Part shown: positions 8,044-14,566 of the stretch, piece after piece
How positions within the stretch are numbered: the stretch's first letter is position 1
Layout of the letters: each line of letters starts with the position of its first letter
Origin: JAKLDO01 sp035354435
GTDB taxonomy: Bacteria > UBP6 > UBA1177
DNA: 27,482 nt
Assembly (NCBI GenBank): GCA_035354435.1
Contig: DAOQAY010000022.1
Coordinates: forward strand, 1-27,482
Direction of reading: 5' to 3'
The notes under the pieces: generated by a model
The model's database searches: none
What the model saw: the letters and a program-made list of their open reading frames with translations, nothing else
Told to the model about the DNA's origin: nothing
Position numbers and translations under genes: made by a program

Positions 8044-8059
8044 AATCTGGATTCAGATT
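8044..8059. terminator. Possible weak bidirectional hairpin between convergent genes
   Basis: AATCTG (8044-8049), loop GATT, CAGATT (8054-8059). It sits in the 25-bp gap between convergent stops and runs into the stop of the HAD gene. The stem is AT-rich and there is no clear T tract on either side, so terminator function is doubtful. Confidence 0.25.
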
Positions 8060-8699
8060 AAAGATCAATAAGATTTTTCAATTCCGCAAGTGAATTTATA
8101 ACGACCGCTCCGGTAGAATCCAGCCTTTCAGTACTGTTGTGCCCTCTCGACACCAGAACCGTGTGACAGCCGATCTCTTTTGAAACTTCAAAATCATGTG
8201 TCGTGTCACCGACAAAAAGGATATTTTCACCTTTTAACCCAGTATCTGCAAGAAGTTTTTTTCCAAGATGAGATTTCCCTTCGGCATAATAATTCTCAAT
8301 ACCTTGAATAAATTTAAAGAAATGATCAATCTTGAGATGTTTTACATGCCTGTTAAGTCCTTCATGCTGCATGGCAGAAAGAATACCGGTTTCAATGCCG
8401 TTCAGTTTTAAAAACCCGATTGTTTCTGTAACATCTTGAAACAGCTTGATCTTTTCAAGATTTTCCAGATAGCCGGCAATAAATTCATTTGCAATATTGT
8501 CCCATTCTTTATCAGTATCAAGCCCCAGAGCCTGATAATATTTTTTAACAGGAAAATCAAAGATCTCCTTGTAATAATCAATTGTTGTTAAAGGCATTTG
8601 TCTTTTTTCCAGCATCTGATTGATTGCGTTGACACTCAGCCACACATCATCTATTAAAGTGCCGTTCCAGTCAAAAATAACCATTTGCGGTTTGAACAT
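8058..8699 (-). CDS. HAD-superfamily hydrolase, phosphoglycolate-phosphatase-like
   Basis: 213 aa. HAD motif I is FDWNGTLIDD (9-18): nucleophile Asp10 is present but the second Asp of DxDxT is Asn12. Motif II is around TGILSAM, the motif III Lys in YAEGKSHLGKKLL, and motif IV is ILFVGDTTHDFEVSKEIG. The cap is helical, subclass IA, as in Gph. FDWNGTL is known from a branch of HAD proteins whose substrates are poorly defined, so I do not give a specific substrate. GGAG at 8705-8708 sits 5 bp from the ATG. It follows coaE by 19 bp and is probably co-transcribed from the promoter at 9628-9656. Confidence 0.85.
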   Translation of the reverse strand: MFKPQMVIFDWNGTLIDDVWLSVNAINQMLEKRQMPLTTIDYYKEIFDFPVKKYYQALGLDTDKEWDNIANEFIAGYLENLEKIKLFQDVTETIGFLKLNGIETGILSAMQHEGLNRHVKHLKIDHFFKFIQGIENYYAEGKSHLGKKLLADTGLKGENILFVGDTTHDFEVSKEIGCHTVLVSRGHNSTERLDSTGAVVINSLAELKNLIDL

Positions 8700-8718
8700 G
8701 TTTTCTCCGGAAATCAGA

Positions 8719-9321
8719 TCAGGGTTTTAATAATTTTTCAGCAATTTCATCTAAGATATCACTAACGGCATCAATGCCCTGGCTGGTATCAACAATATAA
8801 TCCGCCAGTAAACTTTTGTCTTCATATGGCATCTGGCTGGATATTCTTGCCAAAGCCTCATTTTCAGAAATGCCATCTCTTTTAACAATTCTTTTTAATT
8901 GAATTGAAGGCTCACAGGTAGTTAAAATAACGGTATCAAAATATTTGTGCCACCCCGCTTCAAAAAGGATAGCCGCTTCAAAAATAACAGGCACTTTTGG
9001 CGAAAGAAATTCGATAGTTGCCAAGGCTTCTTTAATAAGTAACGGATGAACAATCGTATTGAGATCTGTCAGTTTTTTATGATCTGAAAAAACAATTTTT
9101 CCAAGCATCCGGCGATTGACGGTTCCTTCATGAATAATTTCTTTTCCGAATTCCTGCCGGATTATTTCTACAACTTCAGGTTTTTCCAAAATTGAATGAC
9201 CAATTTTATCAGCATCGACAATGTAAACCCCAAATTCGTTTTTAAAATATGCGGAAACAAAGCTTTTCCCGGTCGCAATAGATCCGGTTAATGCCGCAAC
9301 TTTATTTGTTTTTCTGCTCAT
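8719..9321 (-). CDS. coaE: Dephospho-CoA kinase
   Basis: 200-aa P-loop kinase for the last step of coenzyme A synthesis (phosphorylation of the 3-prime hydroxyl of dephospho-CoA). Walker A is GSIATGKS (13-20), followed by VDADKIGH (35-42, the substrate Asp) and the lid/CoA region FEAAILFEAGWHKYFDTVILTTC. Length is normal. The ATG at 9321 lies 20 bp inside the preceding lipoprotein gene, so the two are translationally coupled. Confidence 0.95.
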   Translation of the reverse strand: MSRKTNKVAALTGSIATGKSFVSAYFKNEFGVYIVDADKIGHSILEKPEVVEIIRQEFGKEIIHEGTVNRRMLGKIVFSDHKKLTDLNTIVHPLLIKEALATIEFLSPKVPVIFEAAILFEAGWHKYFDTVILTTCEPSIQLKRIVKRDGISENEALARISSQMPYEDKSLLADYIVDTSQGIDAVSDILDEIAEKLLKP

Positions 9322-9601
9322 TCCTGTTTCTTAGACTTATTTTGATGTAATAAGGTCTTTCTCCCTCAACATGTTTTACTTTTATAAGTTGTCCGTCATA
9401 AATTTTTTCCGGCATTTTGTAAGTTACAACCGTCCCGTTAGGTAATTGAAGCGTCTGCGGAACACCGGACTGAACTTCATCAATAAACAAGATCTGATCG
9501 AGCACAATAGCGTCTTCCGGCAGCTGCTGATCGATCTGAACTTTGCATCCCCAAAAAAACAAAAGAATAAAAGTAGTTAGGATAAATAAGGTGATTTTCA
9601 A
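9302..9601 (-). CDS. Small putative lipoprotein
   Basis: 99 aa. The N-terminus is a hydrophobic signal (residues 4-17) ending in FWGC, a slightly atypical lipobox with Cys19 as the probable lipidated residue. The mature part is about 80 residues with no family I recognise; it includes LPNGTVVTYKMPEK and ends in a basic tail. The start codon is TTG at 9601, supported by a perfect GGAGG 5 bp upstream and by the promoter at 9628-9656. It heads the lipoprotein-coaE-HAD operon. Confidence 0.7.
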   Translation of the reverse strand: MKITLFILTTFILLFFWGCKVQIDQQLPEDAIVLDQILFIDEVQSGVPQTLQLPNGTVVTYKMPEKIYDGQLIKVKHVEGERPYYIKISLRNRNEQKNK

Positions 9602-9627
9602 GATTTCCTCCGAATAAGATCTTAGGT

Positions 9628-9656
9628 ATTATAATAGAAAACGATAATCAGTTCAA
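9628..9656 (-). promoter_or_regulatory. Strong sigma70-like promoter for the lipoprotein-coaE-HAD operon
   Basis: On the minus strand, TTGAAC (9651-9656), a 17-bp spacer and a perfect TATAAT (9628-9633), about 27 bp before the TTG start at 9601. Confidence 0.75.
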
Positions 9657-9697
9657 ATAAAAACAGGCACAACTCATTCTGCGATACACCTATTTTA

Positions 9698-9726
9698 TTG
9701 ACATAAGAGCCGGCTCTTTTTATACT
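9698..9726 (+). promoter_or_regulatory. Strong sigma70-like promoter for the lipoprotein at 9768
   Basis: Perfect TTGACA (9698-9703), a 17-bp spacer and TATACT (9721-9726). The spacer is almost filled by a 14-bp perfect palindrome (9705-9718), which looks like an operator. The ribosome site GAGGA is at 9758-9762. Confidence 0.8.
9705..9718. promoter_or_regulatory. 14-bp perfect palindrome in a promoter spacer (candidate operator)
   Basis: AAGAGCCGGCTCTT is self-complementary and lies exactly between the -35 and -10 boxes of the promoter at 9698-9726. It is GC-rich at its centre in AT-rich surroundings. As a hairpin it would leave a 5-bp stem with a CCGG loop, too weak for a terminator, so a repressor site is the better reading. 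Confidence 0.5.
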
Positions 9727-9767
9727 GACCCGAATGTTGGCGTGTTTAACTTTAAACGAGGATCATT

Positions 9768-10628
9768 ATGAAAAGATTTTCAATTGTTACCACAATTTTT
9801 GCTCTTTTATTTTCAACTGTTTTAGTTTCCTGCTCTTCAAATAAAAGTGAAGCTGAAAAAACAGTTGACACTTTTTTGGATTTGCTTAAACAGAAAAATT
9901 TTGCAAGAGCCTGGGATATGGTTGATAAAGAATCTCAAGAGATCGTGGGACAGGAAAGGTTTCTCGAAGATGCTAAATACATCGGTCTTAATACGATGTT
10001 TCTTAAAAGTCTGCCGGTAAAAATGAATACCGAAGGAACGAAAGCAATAATAGAAACGGAATATACCGGACAGAAAGTTGCAATGAATAATCTTCAGGGT
10101 GCCAAGATAATTTTTTATGTGAATAAGAATGGCGAAAAATGGGAATTGAATCTTAAGGAAAGGATTGACAAGATAAAAGAAGAGCAGAAAAAAGATGCAA
10201 TAGAAATTCCTATCAATCCTGAATTGATAGAGACTGCAAAACTTTACAAAGATAAGATCGAAGTTAAAGATCTCAGAAACGGTGAAGTGGAATTTGCAAA
10301 CGGTATGAGCCAGTACATGATGGATGCAACAGTAAAAAACAATACTGACAAAAGTCTAAGCTATGTCGGTGTTCTTGTAAAATTTATGGACGACAAAGAT
10401 GAAAAAGTGCTTTTTGAAAAAACATTTTTTGTCATCTATACCAGACAGATTGAAGAAATATATCCGATAGCTCCCGGTGAAGAAAAAAGTATAATAATTC
10501 CCGGTTATGATGCCGGCGACATAGACGGTAACTGGACAGGGAAGCTTAAATGGGAAGTAAATGCAGTTAAGGTTGCAACTCCTGCTGAAATGATAAAAAT
10601 AGAAGATTTGAACCTTCCAAAAAAATAA
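9768..10628 (+). CDS. Putative lipoprotein with a DUF4878/NTF2-like N-terminal domain
   Basis: 286 aa. Signal peptide at residues 1-21 with lipobox VLVSC, Cys22 lipidated. Residues about 32-125 begin with AEKTVDTFLDLLKQKNFARAWDMVDKES, the pattern of DUF4878 / NTF2-like lipoproteins, and end with NKNGEKWELNLK. Residues about 160-285 are a second, beta-rich domain (a tandem of short strands with MDATVKNNTDKSLSYVGVLVKFMDDKDE), like FxLYD/DUF3426-type beta-sandwich domains. Its function is unknown; it is probably envelope located. It has its own strong promoter with a putative operator. The next gene follows after 12 bp. Confidence 0.8.
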   Translation: MKRFSIVTTIFALLFSTVLVSCSSNKSEAEKTVDTFLDLLKQKNFARAWDMVDKESQEIVGQERFLEDAKYIGLNTMFLKSLPVKMNTEGTKAIIETEYTGQKVAMNNLQGAKIIFYVNKNGEKWELNLKERIDKIKEEQKKDAIEIPINPELIETAKLYKDKIEVKDLRNGEVEFANGMSQYMMDATVKNNTDKSLSYVGVLVKFMDDKDEKVLFEKTFFVIYTRQIEEIYPIAPGEEKSIIIPGYDAGDIDGNWTGKLKWEVNAVKVATPAEMIKIEDLNLPKK

Positions 10629-10640
10629 TCCGGAACACTG

Positions 10641-11216
10641 ATGACAATCGCTCAACGGGTGTCAATGCTGATCAATAAGATCGAACGGCTTGAACACTCG
10701 TTTAATTTTTATTTTACAGGTCAGGAAAAAAAACCTCCTTTAAACGAACTTAATGCTTTGAAAAAAGAGGTTGATAATTTATTGAAAGAATCACAGGATG
10801 CAATAAATCTTGCCGAACGGTTTCTGGCAATGCAGCTTATAAACAGATTTACAGCATACAGGATCAAATGGGAAAAAGGTGTCAGAGAAATTGAGGAAGG
10901 TCATGCTAAACCGGGACAGCACTTTTTTGGCGGTCTTGGTCTGGGCCGATCTCCGATGGACGATATTAGAACTGCTGTATCAGAAATTGATAAAAAAGAC
11001 GCAAACGCTTTCAGAGTCAATGCTGTAATTAATGAAACTGTTGAAAAATATATTGAAATGAACAAAAAATATACCGGAAAAAATTTCAGCAAAGAGTCAG
11101 TTTCAGAAATGCTGGAAAAGAAGATAGATGAAGTCAGAAAGAAATTCGGAGATAAGTTTACATTCAAAGTATATTTTGAAGACGGCAAGGTCAAAATAAA
11201 GCCTGAAAAAGAATAA
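10641..11216 (+). CDS. Conserved protein of unknown function, coiled-coil-like
   Basis: 191 aa, cytoplasmic, mostly helical. The pattern YFTGQEKKPPLNELNALKKEV (33-53) followed by RFTAYRIKWEKGVREIEEG (75-93) recalls, from memory, an uncharacterised family seen in myxobacterial and acidobacterial genomes. The C-terminal 45 residues (KFGDKFTFKVYFEDGKVKIKPEKE) look like a small beta element. A glycine-rich HFFGGLGLG stretch lies in the middle. The ribosome site is weak; the gene probably depends on the upstream lipoprotein for expression. No function is assigned. Confidence 0.7.
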   Translation: MTIAQRVSMLINKIERLEHSFNFYFTGQEKKPPLNELNALKKEVDNLLKESQDAINLAERFLAMQLINRFTAYRIKWEKGVREIEEGHAKPGQHFFGGLGLGRSPMDDIRTAVSEIDKKDANAFRVNAVINETVEKYIEMNKKYTGKNFSKESVSEMLEKKIDEVRKKFGDKFTFKVYFEDGKVKIKPEKE

Positions 11217-11299
11217 TAGCCCGTTCTATTTGATTTTTTCCTGAAAAATGAGAAAATACAATGTCTTAATTAATTGAATTTTTAAGTCTGAGGTGAAAA

Positions 11300-12100
11300 A
11301 TGACAAAATTTGAAGTGCTTGTTCCCATGTCGGACAATGGCAGAGAAGTTGTTGTGAGAGAAGAAGGCCCGAACTGGTTTTGTGCTCTTGAATCAGCTTT
11401 GTCAGGTCTTGGAATGGCAGATTCCATGAAAAACATTGTCTGCGATGTAAAAGAGGACGGCACGATAAATATTACAGACACTGCTTCCGGAAGAACTTTT
11501 TTAGTCAGGGAACTTGATCTCACAAAAAATATTCAAAAACCGGTTGAAGAAAAAAAGGAAACTCCGAAAATAACAAGGAAAGACGAAATGCTGGCGGATC
11601 TTTTTACTGATGTTATGGATGCCTGGAATTTAAGTGAAAAGGAAAGTTCGGATTTTTTCCTTGATCTGGCAATGAAATATATTCCATCTGAAAGCGGTTC
11701 TTTTGCCAAATCGACACTTAGTTCGACAGATCTTGAGTTTGTTTCATGCAGAGGTCCGAAAGGAAATGATGTTTACGGAATAAAGATAAAAGTAGGGCAG
11801 GGACTGGTAGGATTTTCGGCAAAACACAGCTGTTTTATTGCTGTTGGAGATGTCCAGAAAGACCCCAGATTTTTTAAGGAAATAAGTCAGAAAATAGGTT
11901 ATGAAACAACTTCGATCGCCTGTGCTCCGGTAAGGTCTCTTGAAACAAATATCACATTCGGAGTAATTGAACTGATCAATAAGAAAAACAGCTATAGATT
12001 CAATGAAGACGATCTCGAATTCTTAAGATTTATTGCTGATAAAATGGCTGAATTTCTACATGCAAAATGGACTGAATCCAATAATAATTTTGAAGAGTAG
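11300..12100 (+). CDS. GAF-domain sensor protein
   Basis: 266 aa. Residues about 1-75 form a small N-terminal domain (FEVLVPMSDNGREVVVREE, then CDVKEDGTINITDTASGRTFLVREL), which I recall as a recurring partner of GAF domains in delta-proteobacteria-like genomes. Residues about 95-260 are a GAF domain: IKVGQGLVGFSAKHSCFIAVGDVQKDPRFF, SIACAPVRS, GVIELINKK and a closing helix FNEDDLEFLRFIADKMAEF. There is no output domain, so it probably acts by ligand-dependent protein contact. Strong ribosome site GAGGTGA just upstream. It ends 8 bp from a convergent lipoprotein gene. Confidence 0.85.
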   Translation: MTKFEVLVPMSDNGREVVVREEGPNWFCALESALSGLGMADSMKNIVCDVKEDGTINITDTASGRTFLVRELDLTKNIQKPVEEKKETPKITRKDEMLADLFTDVMDAWNLSEKESSDFFLDLAMKYIPSESGSFAKSTLSSTDLEFVSCRGPKGNDVYGIKIKVGQGLVGFSAKHSCFIAVGDVQKDPRFFKEISQKIGYETTSIACAPVRSLETNITFGVIELINKKNSYRFNEDDLEFLRFIADKMAEFLHAKWTESNNNFEE

Positions 12101-12108
12101 ATAAAAGT

Positions 12109-12666
12109 TTACTTATTTTTCTTCTGAATATTGCCGCTGGATGATGAATTCATCATACCAAAAAGATTTTTCACATTCATTTTGATCAATTCGATCTCAT
12201 AATCCGAAAGGTCTGCGGTGTATTCTTTGAAAAGTTCTTCATCTGCTTTTTTGTAGGCGGCAACTGTGTTGTCAAACTCTTTCTGGGTCAATTCTTTTGC
12301 ATCCAGCATTTTGATCTTTTTTTCAAGTGATTCCGGGCTGGTTTCGTAAAACGCCAGATATCCTTTCAAAATCTTTTTAGATTTTCTCATAAAAGTTACT
12401 GGATCAATATCGTTCGATTCAAGATATTTGTTAATCTCACTCTTTCCCTTTTCTATAATCTGTGTTTTCATCTGTCTGCGAGCTTTCTGCAGCTCTCTGT
12501 CATATTTTCCTGTTATCTGGTCGATGTGGCTTTTGTGTTTTATAAGCAGATCAATGTCGTTTTGTGAAAGAGTAAGGTCGGAATCTGTTTTTTTCCTGTT
12601 GCAGCTTGGCTGGATAAGCAGTATTGCAAAAATAACAGCAATTATGATCCCAACTGTTTTATTCAT
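12109..12666 (-). CDS. Putative lipoprotein, helical and charged
   Basis: 185 aa. I chose ATG at 12666, which has AAGGA 5 bp upstream and gives a clean signal peptide (NKTVGIIIAVIFAILLIQPSC) with Cys at residue 22 as lipobox cysteine. The frame can extend to a TTG at 12687, which would spoil the signal. The mature part is lysine- and glutamate-rich and helical, with a repeated YE/YK spacing, and has no recognised family. It is convergent with the GAF gene and divergent from the chemosensory operon. Confidence 0.7.
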   Translation of the reverse strand: MNKTVGIIIAVIFAILLIQPSCNRKKTDSDLTLSQNDIDLLIKHKSHIDQITGKYDRELQKARRQMKTQIIEKGKSEINKYLESNDIDPVTFMRKSKKILKGYLAFYETSPESLEKKIKMLDAKELTQKEFDNTVAAYKKADEELFKEYTADLSDYEIELIKMNVKNLFGMMNSSSSGNIQKKNK

Positions 12667-12759
12667 AAAGTCCTTCAAAAAAACCAAGTACAGACAACAG
12701 GTAGTATGCTACAATAAAGTGACCTTAAAAACAATTTTATTAATATTCCAATTCTAAAA

Positions 12760-12788
12760 TTGACCCCCCAAAAATTTAAGGTTATATT
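12760..12788 (+). promoter_or_regulatory. Sigma70-like promoter of the chemosensory operon
   Basis: TTGACC (12760-12765), 17 bp, TATATT (12783-12788), 31 bp upstream of the ATG at 12820. The spacer starts with the rest of a six-C run (12764-12769). It is the only clear promoter I see before the 12-gene block. Ribosome site AAGGA at 12807-12811. Confidence 0.65.
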
Positions 12789-12819
12789 ATGTAGTTAACT
12801 TGGAGTAAGGATTAAACTC

Positions 12820-13572
12820 ATGGAAAAAGTAAAAGGATATATCGGATCTCTTTCATCAATGCTCGGAGATGTGTTTTCTGAAACCGAAACAACTGTTATT
12901 AATTGCAGCAGTACGGTAACAGCCGGAAGGGACGGGGATTTCTTTTCTTTAAAATGCGGCAGCAGGATGGACATTCTTGTCAGTTCACTCAAAGAATCGG
13001 TGAACGGTATTTCCACTCTGTTCCAGTTCGGAGACATAATAGATCAGAGTTTTGAAAGCTTTAATGTCATTTTTGAAGAGATAAATCATTTCAAGAACAA
13101 TGAAGTCAAGCTTGATTACAACAATGCAGAAAGATTTTCAAGACTTATCGGAGCCGTTTCAACAAATACTTTTTCGCTTATCGGAACAACACTTTTACAG
13201 TTGAAGGAAAAGCTTGAGAATGCAAAAAAAATGCTTTGCCTCATAAAAGAGGAAATTGCCCGTAATTCAGAAAAAAGCCATTTTTTGGGAAATCCGGATG
13301 AGTTCATCAACTCTGTAAATAAAAGCATTGAAGCTGTTGAAAGAAATATTCTTAAGATAGAAACTTCTGCCAGACTTGCAGTTTTAAGCACCGAAAGTGT
13401 CGGTCTTTTCTGTATTGAGACCATAGCTTCGCAAAAGGACAACATCAATAACGAGGTTCTTACGGAAAGATTGTATGAAAAATTCAGGGTGAGAGAACAT
13501 TTGAGAATACTCAATAGTATTTTCCCATCAGCAAGAGATTATTCCGAAACGGGAAGCATGGAATTTTTTTAA
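12820..13572 (+). CDS. Helical chemosensory-operon protein with a CheZ-like DxxxQ motif
   Basis: 250 aa, not recognised as a known family. It is predicted almost wholly helical. Residues 68-76 read FQFGDIIDQ, which fits the CheZ active-site helix (QDLTGQ, with Asp and Gln four apart) and the LQFxDxxxQ pattern of related chemotaxis helices; here Asp72 and Gln76 are the matching residues. It is the first gene of the Che operon, and no CheC, CheX, FliY or normal CheZ is present, so a CheY-P phosphatase role is a reasonable inference. The C-terminal 110 residues (about 140-250) form further helices with no motif I know. Own promoter and good ribosome site. The alternative is a helical scaffold protein. 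Confidence 0.6.
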   Translation: MEKVKGYIGSLSSMLGDVFSETETTVINCSSTVTAGRDGDFFSLKCGSRMDILVSSLKESVNGISTLFQFGDIIDQSFESFNVIFEEINHFKNNEVKLDYNNAERFSRLIGAVSTNTFSLIGTTLLQLKEKLENAKKMLCLIKEEIARNSEKSHFLGNPDEFINSVNKSIEAVERNILKIETSARLAVLSTESVGLFCIETIASQKDNINNEVLTERLYEKFRVREHLRILNSIFPSARDYSETGSMEFF

Positions 13573-13590
13573 ATAAAAATGGAGGTCTGA

Positions 13591-13899
13591 ATGCTGGATA
13601 TCAATGTAAAAAAAGAAAGCGATTCCACGAGACTTGTTTTTTCAGGAAGAGTTGACAATGAAGGGTCTGCGGTTTTTCAACAGGCACTCGATAAATTTAT
13701 TGAAAGTGGCGATCTGAAAGCGGTGCTTGATTTTAAAAAACTGGAGTTCATTAACAGTTCCGGCATAGGAAAGCTTCTTATTTTTCATAAAAAAATGAGC
13801 AATTCGGGCAGAACATCGAGCATAGAAGGGATCAGCGAAGAAATATTTACACTTTTCAAAGCGATCAGACTTGACAAGATAATGGAAATAAAAGGGTAG
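13591..13899 (+). CDS. STAS-domain protein, anti-sigma factor antagonist-like
   Basis: 102 aa, a single STAS domain like SpoIIAA/RsbV. The phosphorylation loop is INSSGIGKLLIF (54-65), corresponding to DSSGLG in SpoIIAA, with Ser56/Ser57 available for phosphorylation although the usual Asp is Asn55. It starts with a perfect GGAGG site (13581-13585) 5 bp upstream. A second STAS gene follows after one base, and an RsbW-like HATPase lies 7 kb downstream in the same operon, giving a possible kinase partner. Confidence 0.88.
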   Translation: MLDINVKKESDSTRLVFSGRVDNEGSAVFQQALDKFIESGDLKAVLDFKKLEFINSSGIGKLLIFHKKMSNSGRTSSIEGISEEIFTLFKAIRLDKIMEIKG

Positions 13900-13900
13900 C

Positions 13901-14188
13901 ATGGCTTCTTTTAAGATTGACGGAAAAACAGTTTTTATTTCGGGTGATCTATCAATAAACGAAGGGGAAAGTTTGTATAATTTCCTCAGAGATTTTCCTT
14001 TTTCAAGCGAGGATGTTAATGTAGATTTGAACAGAGTTTCGTCGTGGGATACTTCTTCTCTCCAGACTTTTATTTCCTGGATGAAATCGACACAGATGAA
14101 GATCGTATGGAAAAACATCCCGGAAGAATTTATGAACGATCTTAAATTATCAGGGCTCTCCGGTTACTTTAAAGGGGTGAAACAATGA
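13901..14188 (+). CDS. Second STAS-domain protein (STAS_2/MlaB-like)
   Basis: 95 aa. The fold is suggested by FISGDLSINEGESLYNFL and WDTSSLQTFISWMK (49-62), which matches the DTAGLQLL loop of STAS_2-type proteins often placed just before CheY/CheA. The loop residues are Thr51, Ser52 and Ser53, with Ser where Gly is usual. More divergent than the first STAS protein. The stop overlaps the CheY start by 4 bp. Possible role: an input or adaptor that competes with the first STAS protein. Confidence 0.78.
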   Translation: MASFKIDGKTVFISGDLSINEGESLYNFLRDFPFSSEDVNVDLNRVSSWDTSSLQTFISWMKSTQMKIVWKNIPEEFMNDLKLSGLSGYFKGVKQ

Positions 14189-14562
14189 ATAGGACCATTC
14201 TAATTGTAGATGATTCAGCAACTCTCAGAGCGTCAGTGAATTTTGTTCTGACCGATGCAGGATTTGATATCATTCAAGCTAAAAACGGAGAGGAAGGGCT
14301 TGATAAACTTGAAGAATCCAAAAGGCTGGGGATTAAAATTGATATGATTATTTCAGATATAAACATGCCGGTAATGGATGGAATTACATTTATAAAAGAA
14401 GTGAAAAAGGGGGATTTCAGATTTGTTCCGATACTTATCCTTACAACCGAATCTGAAAATGCAAAAAAAATGGAAGGCAAGGCGGCAGGAGCTTCCGGAT
14501 GGCTTGTAAAACCTTTTAAACCGGAACAGCTTGTCTGGGTTGTTAAGAAATTTGTAAGGTAA
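14185..14562 (+). CDS. cheY: CheY-type single-domain response regulator
   Basis: 125 aa, a stand-alone receiver domain. Acid pocket VDDSA (8-12), phosphorylation Asp58 in SDINMPVMDG, Thr87/Thr88 in LTTES, and Lys109 in VKPF. All key residues are intact, so it should be phosphorylated by the CheA encoded next. Ribosome site AAGGGGTGA about 5 bp upstream; 4-bp overlap with the STAS gene. Confidence 0.95.
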   Translation: MNRTILIVDDSATLRASVNFVLTDAGFDIIQAKNGEEGLDKLEESKRLGIKIDMIISDINMPVMDGITFIKEVKKGDFRFVPILILTTESENAKKMEGKAAGASGWLVKPFKPEQLVWVVKKFVR

Positions 14563-14566
14563 TATA

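Noticed and set aside
12667..12759. Minus-strand promoter for the lipoprotein at 12109-12666
   Set aside because: TTGTTT and TAGCAT with 17-bp spacing can be picked out, but the -10 match is too poor to claim.
12764..12769. Six-C run in the Che operon promoter spacer as a phase-variation switch
   Set aside because: Six bases is short for high-rate slippage and no second sign of phase variation is visible.
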